DNA of 64,000 nucleotides, taken from Jaltomata sinuosa. Lineage: Eukaryota; Streptophyta; Magnoliopsida; Solanales; Solanaceae. Every line of letters begins with the position of its first letter. The stretch's first letter is position 1. The stretch covers positions 1 to 64,000 of the forward strand of contig QJPP01001408.1 of NCBI GenBank assembly GCA_003996215.1, read 5' to 3'. Positions 9,825 through 20,390 of the stretch are shown in pieces. The translations under genes and the position numbers were made by a program. The notes beneath the pieces are model-generated. The model had not been told where the DNA came from. It saw only the letters and a list, made by a program, of their open reading frames with translations, and made no database searches.

Positions 9825-10702
9825 GCAACATTTTAATCATTTCCAGCCCGTTATGTATGTATTCGGGTATTGAATAAATTCGTGGTAAAATAAATATAAC
9901 TTTTTGAATATATCATAATTCATAGAAAATTATTTCAAGTAAAACCTACTATATTATAATAATAATTTTTAACATAACTAATTTTACTATCTCCGTTAAA
10001 ATATTACAATGTATAAAAACCTTATAAAATAAATACATATACAATTATATCGTAACAAAAATATTTTTCATAAACCTTTAAAATATTTTGAAAAGGTAAT
10101 AATAATATAACTTTTTACCAAATTCAACTTTCGAATAAAATATTTTCAAATACACGCGATGTTAATAAATTCTCAAACTTAGGCTCGCAATTCACCAATG
10201 CACGATTTTGATACTCAAGAACTCTCTTGGAATCCTCCCTTATGTTTTCTCACTATTTCAGAACTGAAATGGCATTTTAAAACGTGAAGTTGAGGCTTAA
10301 ATCGTGTTTGACCCGACCCGGTTCGCAACCCGGTTCCTGCCAGACAGTCCGTGGTAAAACTGTCATAACTTTTTACTCCGAGATCAGTTGGATGTGAGGT
10401 TTTGTGCGTTGGAAACTAGACTCGTAGACCTTCGATTTGGTATTTCGGGGGACTTCAAACACTTTATATATTGGGATAAAATCCCAGAGACATTTTACCC
10501 AAAGTTCTGAAAATTTATTAAAGAAACTTACGATAACTTTTGCCGACTTACTTGTCTTCAAAACTTATCATACGACCAAACAAATGGACCCGGCACCGAA
10601 ATACCGGTCCCGACAAGCCTTAAATGACTTGGGGCCGCTACAAACGAGCTCTAACGGTTCAAGGAAAACGTATACGTGGAAATAACCGGAAGGGTCATTA
10701 CA

Positions 10703-10725
10703 TCATCCACTACTAAAAAGGACAT
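10703..10725 (-). promoter_or_regulatory. 3' internal end of gypsy A1 (plus-strand primer region)
   Basis: Read on the minus strand, the chromodomain frame ends and TTTTTAGTAGTGGATGA leads straight into the 3' LTR. The same block precedes the 3' LTRs of A2 (27783-27797) and A3 (57280-57294). It is only moderately purine-rich but occupies the polypurine tract position. Confidence 0.6.
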
Positions 10726-12145
10726 TCGTCCTTGAAAGTCAACGTCAAGGGGGTACCTGAAGGCTCAAACAGCTGCGGATACTGAGCCCGCATATCTCTC
10801 TCGGTCTCCCAGGTAGCCTCCTTGACTGGATGGTGCCTCCACTGAACCTTAACAACCGGGATCTCTCGAGACCTCAATCTCCTGACATCTCTGGCCAAAA
10901 ATAGTTGTCGGCTCCTTAACAAAGGCTAAACCCTCACCCAACTGAACTGAATCCCATTGTAACACATGAGACTCATCTGGGACATACCGACGCAACATCG
11001 AAATATGAAATACAGGATGTATAGCTGAAAACATCGGAGGTAAGGCTAACTGAAAGGCAATGCTACCAACCCTCTGAAGAATCTCAAACGGTCCAATGTA
11101 CCTGGGGCTAAGCTTGCCCTGCCTACCAAATCTCATCATGCCCCTCATGGGTGATACACGGAGAAACACCAAGTCACCGACACTAAACTCCAAGGCACGA
11201 AGCCTACGATCAGCATAACTCTTCTGCCTGCTCTGAGCTGCCCAAAGTCTATCCTGAATCGCTCGAACCTGATCTAAGGAATCTCAAAACAAATCTATGC
11301 TCTGTGGCCCAGAACTAAAACCATCAAACCAACCTATCGGTGATCTACAACGCCTGCCATACAAAGCTTCAAAAGGTTCCATGCCGAACCCGAATGGAAG
11401 CTGTTATTATAAGCAAACTCTGCCAAGGGAAAAAACTGATCCCATGAACCTCTAAAGTCAAGAACACAGGCCCGAAGCATGTCCTCCAGAATCTGAATGG
11501 TCCTCTCGGATTGGCCATCTGTCTGAGGGTGGAAAATGGTACTAAGATGAACCTCTGTACCCAAATCTCGCTGAATAGCCCTCCAGAACTGAGATGTGAA
11601 CTGAGTGCCGGGGTCTGAAATGATAGAAGCTGGGACCCAATGCAATCGAACAATCTCACGAAGGTATATCTGAGCTAACCTCTCTGCACCATAAGAAGTA
11701 TGAACCGGCAAGAAATGTGCTGACTTAGTCAGCCTATCAACAATCACCCATATGGAATCAAACCCATGAGAAGTAGAGGCAAACCAACAATGAAGTCCAT
11801 AGTAATCCCTTCCCACTTCCACTTAGGAATGGGAAGTCGCTGCATCAAACCACCAGGTCTCATGTGCTCGAACTTAACCTGCTGGCAGTTCTAGCACCGA
11901 GATACAAAATCCGCTAAATCCCGCTTCATACCACTCCACCAGTAAAGCTGTCTCAAGTCTCTATACATCTTTGCTGTGCCAGGGTGAATGGAGTATCTAG
12001 TACAATATGCCTCATGAAGTATCAACTGAATCAAATCACTAATCCTCGGAACACAAAGGCGACTATCAAACCTCAGAACCCCATCTGAATCTAGAGTAGC
12101 CTGGCTGGTCTCACCCTGAACAACCCGATCACGAAGGTCACACAA
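10713..12145 (-). pseudogene. Integrase and chromodomain of gypsy A1 (disrupted)
   Basis: Integrase joins retroelement cDNA to host DNA. The N-terminal zinc-binding region (HEAYCTRYSIHPG... SRC..CQQ) is at about 11885-12030; the catalytic core shows MDFIVGLP, SDPGTQFTSQFW and TDGQSERTIQ, the D, D and E positions, between 11800 and 11480. The C-terminal part (FSVGDLVFLRVSP... SPRYIGPFEIL) is at 11193-11000 and a chromodomain-like tail (VKVQWRHHPVKEATWE) near 10830-10780. Breaks: a stop at 11891, one-base deletions near 11775 and 11383, and a further frameshift near 10880-10920. Chromodomains steer chromoviral integrase to marked chromatin in known families. Confidence 0.9.
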
Positions 12146-12160
12146 CTGCTGATCCTCAAA

Positions 12161-13790
12161 CTAACGGCTCTGAATCTGATCAATCAAAGTAGAACGAACC
12201 TCAACACTGGCGAGAACTCTGCTAGGATCCGACAAGTCAAGCCTAACCAAACGGTTAGCCAAGGACTGGATGTCCCAGGCCAACGGTCGCTCTAAAACTG
12301 AAAGAGAAGCTAGGCTACCCATACTCACTGCCTTCTGGCTCAAGGCATCCGCTACCACGTTTGCCTTGCCCGGATGATACAGAATAGTGAAGTCATAGTC
12401 CTTCAGTAACTCGACCCATCTCCTCTGTCTCGAGTTCAACTCTTGCTGACTCGTGATATACTGAAGACTACGGTGATCAGTGAAGATCTCACAGTGAACT
12501 CCATATAGGTAATGCCTCCAGATCTTGAGCACAAAAACTACCGCTGCCAACTCTAAGTCATGAGTGGGGTAGTTGCGCTCGTGAACCTTTAGCTGCCTCG
12601 ACGCATACACTATTACTCGACCCTTCTGCATCAACACACAACCAAGACCAACCCCAGAAGCATCACAATACACGGAGAAGCTCTTACCCTCAACCGGCAA
12701 AGTCAAAACTGGAGCTGAAGTCAATAAGGCCTTAAGCCTCTGGAAGCTATCCTCACACTGATCCGACCACTGAAATAGGACATCCTTCCTAGTCAGCATA
12801 GTCAAGGGTGCTGCTATGGAAGAAAATCCCTCAACGAACCGTCTGTAGTAACCTGCTAACCCAATAAAGCTGCGAACCTCAGTAACAGTAGTAGGTCTAG
12901 GCCACTCACAAATCGCTGAAATCTTTCCCGGATCAACCCTAATCCCATCCTTAGACACCACGTTCCCTAGGAATGCAACTGACTCAAGCCAAAACTCGCA
13001 CTTTGAGAACTTGGCATAAAGCCGATGATCTCTCAAAGTCTGAAGTATAACCCTCAAGTGCTGCTCATGCTCATCTCTACTACGCGAGTATACTAAGATG
13101 TCGTCTATAAAAACTATCACGAATGAGTCCAAATACGAGCCAAGAACCCTGTGCATCAAGTTCATAAAGGCTGCGGGGGCATTAGTCAACCCAAAAGACA
13201 TCACCAGGAACTCATAATGGCCATAACATGTCCTGAATGCTGTCTTAGGGATGTCCTCCGCCCTAATCCTCAACTGATGGTAGCCAGACCTCAAATCAAT
13301 CTTCAAAAACACGACTGAACCCTGAAGCTGGTCAAACAAATCATCAATCCTCAGCATCGGATACCTATTCTTCACTGTCACCCTATTCAGCTGCCGATAA
13401 TCAATACACATGCGCATCGACCCATCCTTCTTCTTCACGAAGAGAACAGGAGCACCCCACGGTGACACAATAGGTCTAATAAACCCCTTAGCTAACAGAT
13501 CCTGGAGCTGCTCCTTAAGCTCCCTCAACTCAGCAGGAGCCATACGGTAAGGAGAAATAGAAATAGGCCTAGTGCCCGGCTCTAGCTCAATAGCGAAATC
13601 AATATCTCTCTCAGGTGGAAGGCCTGGCAGGTCGGTAGGAAACACATCAAGGAAGTCTCTAACCACAGGAACAGACTCAGGAGAAGTAGGGTCAGCACTA
13701 ACATCTCGAACATACGCTAGATAAGCTAAACACTCACGGGAAATCAACTTCCTAGCTCGAAGACAAGAGATGATCCCAGATGGTGCATGC
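12161..13790 (-). pseudogene. Reverse transcriptase and RNase H of gypsy A1
   Basis: Open for 528 codons, the best RT frame in the window. RT motifs in order: KKDGSMRMCIDYRQLN, KIDLRSGYHQ, the MSFGLTNAPAAFM block and the active site FIDDILVYSRS (about 13080-13115). RNase H follows with VYCDASGVGLG, ELAAVVF, TDHRSLQY and VVADALS. It is separated from protease by a one-base deletion near 13793 (sister copies A2 and A3 read straight through) and ends at a TAG (12161-12163) where A3 has CAG. The frame begins without an ATG, as expected for a polyprotein. Confidence 0.95.
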
Positions 13791-14163
13791 TAACAGAACC
13801 CTGCCACACAACCGGGGATACACCAGGCACAACTATGGTAATGGTCTTGGCATAACAATCCAAAACCACACGGTGGGGGGATAACCAATCCATGCCCAGT
13901 ATCACATCAAAATCTAGCATATCAAGAATCATCAAATCACCCCAAGTCTCTGAATCACCAATAGATAGCACACAAGATCTCACAATACGATCCACTACTA
14001 AAAAATCTCCTACTAGGGTCGAAACAGAAACAGGAACAGATAATGGCTCACTAGCCAACCCCAAACAAGGCACAAAGTAGGCAGATACATATGAACAAGT
14101 GGATCCAGGGTCAAATAAAGCCATAGCAGACTGATGGCACATTGAAATCGTACTTGTAATCAC
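13744..14163 (-). pseudogene. Aspartic protease of gypsy A1
   Basis: Retropepsin region of the polyprotein: ALFDPGSTCSYVS supplies the catalytic Asp, in the form D-P-G-S instead of the usual D-S/T-G; the second signature ILGMDWLS lies downstream. A2 and A3 show the same substitution region, so it is a family trait, not damage. The last 18 residues are read out of frame because of the deletion near 13793. Confidence 0.85.
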
Positions 14164-15669
14164 AGCATCTGTGGCCTCTGCCTCTGGTCTCCTAGGGACC
14201 GCGTAAAACTGACGACGACCTCCACCTACCCTATCGCCATCCCTGCCACCTGCTCTGCCGCGTGGAGCACCACCTCTACTCTGACGACCACCCCCTCTAG
14301 CCGGAGGCTGAACTGCTCGTAAAGGCTCGGCCAGCTGAACTGTACCCTGCTAAGGGCAATCTCTAGCAAAATGACCAATCGCACCACAAGTAAAACAAGC
14401 CCCTGACGGCCTACTCAGTCAAGATGAACCAGCAGATCTCGTATCACCACCACGGCCTGATACCCCAAAAACTGTACCCCTCGAAGACTAGCCGCTATAG
14501 CCCTGATGGCTGCCCTGACCCTGCTCGAACTTGGTACTACCGAAAGTCTGAAGGGAAGCCTGAACCGGTCGGCTGGACTGACCCTGGTGCTGCTGTGGTT
14601 GATAACTCCGGCTCCACTGGCCAGGACCACTACCACCATATCTGGAACCACTATAAACACCCTGATGTCGAGGCCTCTTATCCCTGGACCCCTGATCATG
14701 TCGTTGTAAGTCCTCCACAGTACGGGCATAGTCCACGATAGCCTGAAATGATCGATGACTGGTGATCAATATCTCAGCTGGCTTCCTGATCTCTAGCCTT
14801 AAACCCCATACAAATCTGCAAATCCTATTTGCCTCGGTAGGAATGATCATAACTCCAAACGGTGCTAGATGATGAAAATGAGTCTCATACTCTGAGACAG
14901 TCGTAGACCCCTGCACAAGGTGAGTAAACTGCTCCCTGCGATGCTCCCGATCACTTTGAGGTAGGAACTTGGCCATAAAGGCCTCATAAAACTCAGACCA
15001 GGTCAAAGGAGGTGACGACGGTGGTTTACAAGCTACCTGGGCCCTCCACCATAACTTCGCTGGGCCCTCCAACTGATAGGTAGTATAACCAACCCCATGA
15101 GTCTCCAACAAACCCAAATGATGCAATATCTCCTCACAGGTAGTAATAAAGTCATATGGATCCTATTCAGAAGTACCAGCAAACCTTGGAGGTGCTAACC
15201 TCAAAAACCTACCCAACGCCTTCTTCTCTGACTCTGTCATAGCTGGGCGAGGAGCAAGAGGCTGTGCAATAGATGGAACCGGAATGACCTCCGCACGGGG
15301 AGCCATAGTAGCAGGTAGCGCTCCTGAGCTCTGTGCACCCAGGGCTGCCCCCTGAGCGGATGTCTGCGCTACCTCAGAAGGCCGCTCTCCAATCACACCC
15401 AAAAGCTGTAATAGTAATCCCCGAATACCTAGAGGCTGAGCTGCGGCTGGAGCTGGCACAAAAGTGGGAACTGGAGCTGGTACTGGAGCTGGCGCTGGAG
15501 CTGGCACTGGATCTGGTGGTACCTGGGCTGCCTCCTGATCCACATGCTGCTCGGGCTCTATCTCCACTCTAGCAGCCCTAGCAGGTGCCACTGCTCGAGG
15601 GCGTCCTCGACCCTTAGCTGCAGTGGGAGGCTCATCTCCACGTGATGCCGATGATCTCGTACGAACCAT
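14164..15669 (-). pseudogene. gag of gypsy A1
   Basis: Structural protein that packages element RNA. The ATG is at 15669-15667 (MVRTRSSASRG), shared with A2 and A3. Then a Pro/Ala-rich spacer, the retrotrans_gag core (QLEGPAKLWWRAQV, FYEAFMAKFLPQSDRE, FTHLVQGSTTVSEYE) near 15060-14870, and a CCHC knuckle (CFTCGAIGHFARDC, about 14356-14400). In-frame stops at 15163-15165, near 14488, near 14417 and at 14350-14352 disable it. The upstream in-frame codons before MVRTR are probably leader. Confidence 0.9.
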
Positions 15670-15867
15670 CTGCGGGAGAATGAAGTAGAACAAATGAGAT
15701 TTCCAGAAATTTCAAGGGTTCCACGCACGACACAGAAGCAATGAGAGAGTCAAATTTCCTAAAATGTCACTGTAGCCTCCCAAAGATTGAATACGGACGT
15801 CTCCGCCCCGATCCGCAGGACTCTACTAGACATTGGCTCCTATACCGATGACACCGGTGAACCTAAA

Positions 15868-15879
15868 GCTCTGATACCA
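15868..15879 (-). promoter_or_regulatory. Primer-binding site of gypsy A1
   Basis: On the minus strand TGGTATCAGAGC lies three bases inside the 5' LTR, matching the initiator tRNA-Met 3' end. Confidence 0.9.
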
Positions 15880-15882
15880 AGT

Positions 15883-18800
15883 TGTCACGACCCAATTTCT
15901 CGGTCATGATGGCACCTACAACCCCCGGTAGGTGAACCAATCCCCGTAGCCCAAAACAGTTAGTAATGGGCTACTATCTAGCAAATAAGGGAACAAGACG
16001 AATAAAATAGATAACAGGGATATAAATATATACATATGCGGAAACTAAACCAAACCCCAAGACCTGGTATCATAGTATAGAGCCCAAACTACATACATGG
16101 AGTGCAAATAATCAAAAACAATATATACAGATGTCTCTGAATGGTAATAGAGTACATGAAGCAAAAGATAAACTAAAGCTAAGCTCCGATCGCCAAGAGC
16201 TCACCCTCAGTCTGAAGTAGTCCCCAACAGATCTCCAAGCACAAATCACAGCGATCTAACGGCGATGGCCCACGCTAAGGCATCTGTATCGCCAAAGATG
16301 CCAGNNNNNNNNNNNNNNNNNNNNTAGGCCGACTGGGCACATATAAGATAAAAGTGTAGTAACAGACAGAATAGAAGCAAGTAGTCACAGAAATCAATGA
16401 AAGGTACACATGAACTAGCCCAGAGGGAAATCAACAGAACCACATGTGAGGCTAGCAAGCAAAATATATACACCATAGGCACAGGTGAAAGTAAGAAACA
16501 ACGCACCTGGGGTCCTTGCAATAATAGTGTATACATAATAAGTTTACGAAATGGATGGTATACCGGTAACCTCAAGTGTAAGAAGAAGAGAGAAAGAGTA
16601 ATGATAGGCATGCTCAGAGACAGGAATCAAACTCAACTAATCATATCAATCTTAAATCCAGAAACTAACAATCTAGCAGTAACCAATTTCATACTTAACC
16701 GTAACAGGAAACAATTCTACAAGTAAATAGAAAGAGTCTACCTACAGTCCCCCAACCGCCCATACAACCGAGGAACACAAACAAGTGAAAACAAACCCTC
16801 CGACATCCCATACTACCGGAGCGTACAATCAACAAACAACAAACAAGGGTGGAGCCTCAGATAATGAATGATATGATGCATAAAGATCTCAAGTGAAATG
16901 GTATCTCTATATGTACCTCCTCCGGTGCCGATCCGGCCCAGCAGGTAGGTTCCATGGAAGGACACTGCCCGTATACCTCTACTCCACCGTATACCCTTCC
17001 TACGGCACACGCAGCCCGAAGCCCCAGGCTCGGATGGCAAGGTCCATGGAGGTCCCTGACCCCATACTAAAACTCAGTATCAAAACATGTCATCCGGAAG
17101 CAAGTCCGGTATCAAGATAGAGACCCAGTCTCGAATATGTATGCCCAGACCCTGTCCAGGACTAAAGTAGTAGGAAAATATCTCAAAAACCCCTCCAAGG
17201 GTGCCCAGGCATAACCGGGTCTAAACAGTAAAAAGTCATCTCAGGTGCTCGGTCCGACAGAGGCTAAAAATTATCTCAAGTAGCAAGAAAACTCAACTAG
17301 CACCCCGGCCCTGCCGAGTCTAGTGTTAATCTGGTGCTTTAAATCATAATTTTACTTTATTTTACTCAAGAATATTCACAAGTTACATCAAACCATTTCC
17401 AAATTATTTCCATCAAAAATAAGCCCCCGTGGCCATGCAAGGTTTAGAAAATAGTGTCAGTAGGCCCGAAGCCCAAACCATAGTAAAACATGGATAAAAC
17501 CTCTTTATATGCATGTAAATGGTATGGTCAAACACAATAGCTGCCTAGCAGCTCACAATCAACCTATCGACCCTGCACAGGCCCACAGCTACTCAGCAAG
17601 CATAACCAACCTAGAAGGATAATTCTATGCCCGGGACTCGCGGACATTCCCAAAATCCCACCTTCTATGTTCCAGAGTCAACAAGGCCTCACAGGACCAC
17701 AAGGGTAAATAAAATATATCGGCAAATACTACAAGCAACGGAGGAACAAAAGTAGGCGGACATGAATAAAGCGGTCGAGGTCTGTGGTACCAACCTAATA
17801 AACCAACCCAAGGATACCCATTAATACAATTTTATCCTATATATGCGGAGTCTAGGGAAAATAAACCATAACCTACCTGTCGTCCGATGACAAGGTGCTA
17901 GAACGATGATGTCCACACACGAGCCACTCCAAGAAACTCCGAAATGAAATCAAACTCGAAATTAGGCTTGAATAACTTGACGTAGACAATTGATTTTCTT
18001 TCGGTAACCGAATAAATTGTCAAAATGATTTTTCTCCTAAACTCTCCACTCATACGCTTATGAATATGCAACAAGTCATATTTGGACCCTCCACTTATGT
18101 TTAATGGAAGAAACATATATATTAGCCTACCTTTAGCATTAAATGCTAGACTAGCTTAATAAAATATTATCATAAGCCATGTATTAAACACCTAGCAGCT
18201 ACAATATGTTGGCTGCTTTGCCTCACCTCCACGTGTTGTGGAGGTGGCAACATTTTAATCATTTCCAGCCCGTTATGTATGTATTCGGGTATTGAATAAA
18301 TTTGTGGTAAAATAAATATAACTTTTTGAATATATCATATTTCATAGAAAATTATTTCAAGTAAAACCTACTATATTATAATAATAATTTTTAACATAAC
18401 TAATTTTACTATCTCCGTTAAAATATTACAATATATAAAAACCTTATAAAATAAATACATATACAATTATATCGTAACAAAAATATTTTTCATAAACCTT
18501 TAAAATATTTTAAAAAGGTAATAATAATATAACATTTTACCAAATTCAACTTTCGAATAAAATATTTTCAAATACATGCGATGTTAATAAATTCTCAAAC
18601 TTAGGCTCGCAATTCACCAACGCACGATTTTGATACTCAAGAACTCTCTTGGAATCCTCCCTTATGTTTTCTCACTGTTTCAGAACTGAAATGGCATTTT
18701 AAAACGTGAAGTTGAGGCTTAAATCGAGTTTGACCCGACCCGGTTCGCGACCCGGTTCGCAACCCGGTTCCTGCCAGACAGTCCGCGGTAAAACTATCAT

Positions 18801-19136
18801 AACATTTTACTCCGAGATCAGTTGGACGTGAGGTTTTGTGCTTTAGAAACTAGACTCGTAGACCTTCGATTTGGTATTTTGGGGGACTTCTAACTCTTTA
18901 TATATTGGGAGAAAAGCCCAGAGACATTTTACCCAAACTTCAGAAAATTTATTAAAGAAACTTACGATAACTTTTGCCGACTTACTTGTCTTCAAAACTT
19001 ATCATACGACCAAACAAATGGACCCGGCACCGAAATACCGGTCTCGACAATCCTTAAATGACTTGGGGCCGCTACAAACGAGCTCTAACGGTTCAAGGAA
19101 AATGTATACGTGGAAATAACCGGAAGGGTCATTACA
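15883..19136 (-). repeat. 5' LTR of gypsy A1
   Basis: 3254 nominal bp, TGTAATGACCC to GGGTCGTGACA on the minus strand. It contains a run of 20 N (16305-16324), where the sister LTR carries about 50 bases, so its true length is slightly greater. It also keeps a short ggttcgcgaccc repeat near 18745 that the 3' LTR lacks. It supplies the empty site for the insertion at 2891. Confidence 0.95.
16305..16324. other. Assembly gap (20 N)
   Basis: Twenty Ns. Comparison with the other LTRs (2575-2630, 61715-61772) suggests about 50 missing bases, and the adjacent 20-30 bases (aaggcatctgtatcgcc) do not match any sister LTR, so the edge may be misassembled. Confidence 0.95.
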
Positions 19137-19399
19137 GAATACGTACTATGTATATACGTACATCACTAGACGAGACATATATTCAAGACGATGGATATAT
19201 AATATATAGGACTTGGTTAATTACATTTCTCAATGATCGTATATTATCTCATATGTACGTAATATACGACGTATCCATACTACGTATTTGGATATGTATT
19301 ATCGATCGGTTAATTAGCTTTTGAATACGTACTATATATATATATATACGTATATACATCACTAGACGAGACATATGTATATTCAAGACGATGTATAAG
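19137..19399. repeat. ~188-bp tandem repeat array, right part
   Basis: Continuation of the array interrupted at 2159: it opens with the duplicated GAATA and then the cgtactatgtatatacgtac block, and the landmark agcttttgaata recurs at 19316. The array ends where gypsy A2 begins at 19400. Confidence 0.9.
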
Positions 19400-20191
19400 T
19401 GTAATGACCCTTCCGGTCATTTCCACGTATAAGTTTTGAAGTCAAGCAAATCGACAAAAGTTATCGTAAGATCTTTAACAAATTTTCTGAACTTGGGTCA
19501 GATGTCTCAGGGCTTTTCTCCCAATATATAAAGAGTTAGAAGTCCTCTGAAATACCAAATCGAAGGTCTACGAGTCTAGTTTTCAATGCACAAAACCTCA
19601 CGTCCAACTGATCTCGGAGTAAAAAGTTATGACTGTTTTACCGTGGACTGTCTGGCAGAAAACGGGTTACGAACCGGGTCGCGAATCGGGTCGGGTTAAA
19701 CGCGATTTAAGCCTCGACTTCACGTTTTAAAACGCCATTTCAGTTCCGAAACAGTAATAAAACATAAGGGAGGATCCCGAGAGAATTCTTGAGTATCAAA
19801 ATCGTGCGTTGGCGAATTACGAGCCTAAACTTAAGAATTTTATTAGCATCGTGCGTGTATTTGAAAACATTTTATTTAAAAGTTGAATTTGGTAAAAACT
19901 ATATTAGTATTGCCTTTTTAAAATATTTTAAAGGTTTATGGAAAATATTTTTGAAACGTTATAATGGTTTATGTATTTATTTTATAAAGTTTTTATACAT
20001 TGTATTATTTTAACGGAGATAGTAAAATTAGTGTATTGAAATTTATTATTATAATATAGTAGGTTTTATTGGAAATGATTTTCTATCAATTATGGTATAT
20101 TTAAAATATTATATTTATTTTACCACAAACTTATGCAATACCCGAGTATATAAATAACGGGACAAAAATATTATTTTGTTGCCTTGCAATT

Positions 20192-20227
20192 GCCACCTCC
20201 ACTCCACGTGTAGGTGGAGGGAGTGGC
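20192..20227. other. Imperfect hairpin with CACGTG in A2 5' LTR
   Basis: GCCACCTCCACT pairs imperfectly with AGGTGGAGGGAGTGGC around TCCACGTGT, placing a G-box core in the loop. Counterparts exist in every other LTR of the family in the window. Confidence 0.55.
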
Positions 20228-20380
20228 CAGCAAGCATAATCAGCAAGTGCTGGCAGCAATTTATGTTGCCCATTAACTATCTTCATTCTAGAACCCACCA
20301 TGGGTTAGTAAGTAATTAATATATTAAAGCTTACCATAGGCTTAAGTCTCAAAGAGTACCGCCACTCTTGTTGACATTGG

Positions 20381-20390
20381 TTATATATAC
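20381..20390 (+). promoter_or_regulatory. Candidate TATA box in A2 5' LTR
   Basis: TTATATATAC about 980 bp into the LTR, downstream of the G-box-containing inverted repeat at 20192-20227 and repeated in the 3' LTR at 28780-28789. Position suits the U3/R border but no transcript start can be seen. Confidence 0.4.

Larger units (their letters stand above)
2160..10702 (-). repeat. 3' LTR of gypsy A1, interrupted at 2891-8174
   Basis: LTR sequence occupies 2160-2890 and 8180-10702, 3254 bp once the inserted element and one target copy are removed, the same nominal length as the 5' LTR at 15883-19136. The outer end reads tgacacgaccc where the sister LTR has tgtcacgaccc, a one-base change at the terminal inverted dinucleotide region. 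The inner end (ggtcattaca at 10693-10702) abuts the polypurine region. Confidence 0.95.
2160..19136 (-). mobile_element. Gypsy A1: chromodomain Ty3/gypsy retrotransposon, near full length
   Basis: Two LTRs flank a 5.2-kb interior: 15883-19136 (5' LTR) and 2160-10702 (3' LTR, itself split by a 5.3-kb insertion). Both run TGTAATGACCC to TGACA when read on the minus strand. Identical 5-bp target duplications GAATA lie at 2155-2159 and 19137-19141, which fixes both ends. The interior (10703-15882) encodes gag, protease, RT, RNase H, integrase and chromodomain in that order but is broken by stops and frameshifts. It lies in the ~188-bp tandem repeat. Confidence 0.95.

Noticed and set aside
10708..10720. 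CACTACTAAAAAG looks like a CACTA terminal repeat
   Set aside because: It is the conserved primer-tract region before the 3' LTR of the gypsy A family, found identically placed at 27783 and 57280.
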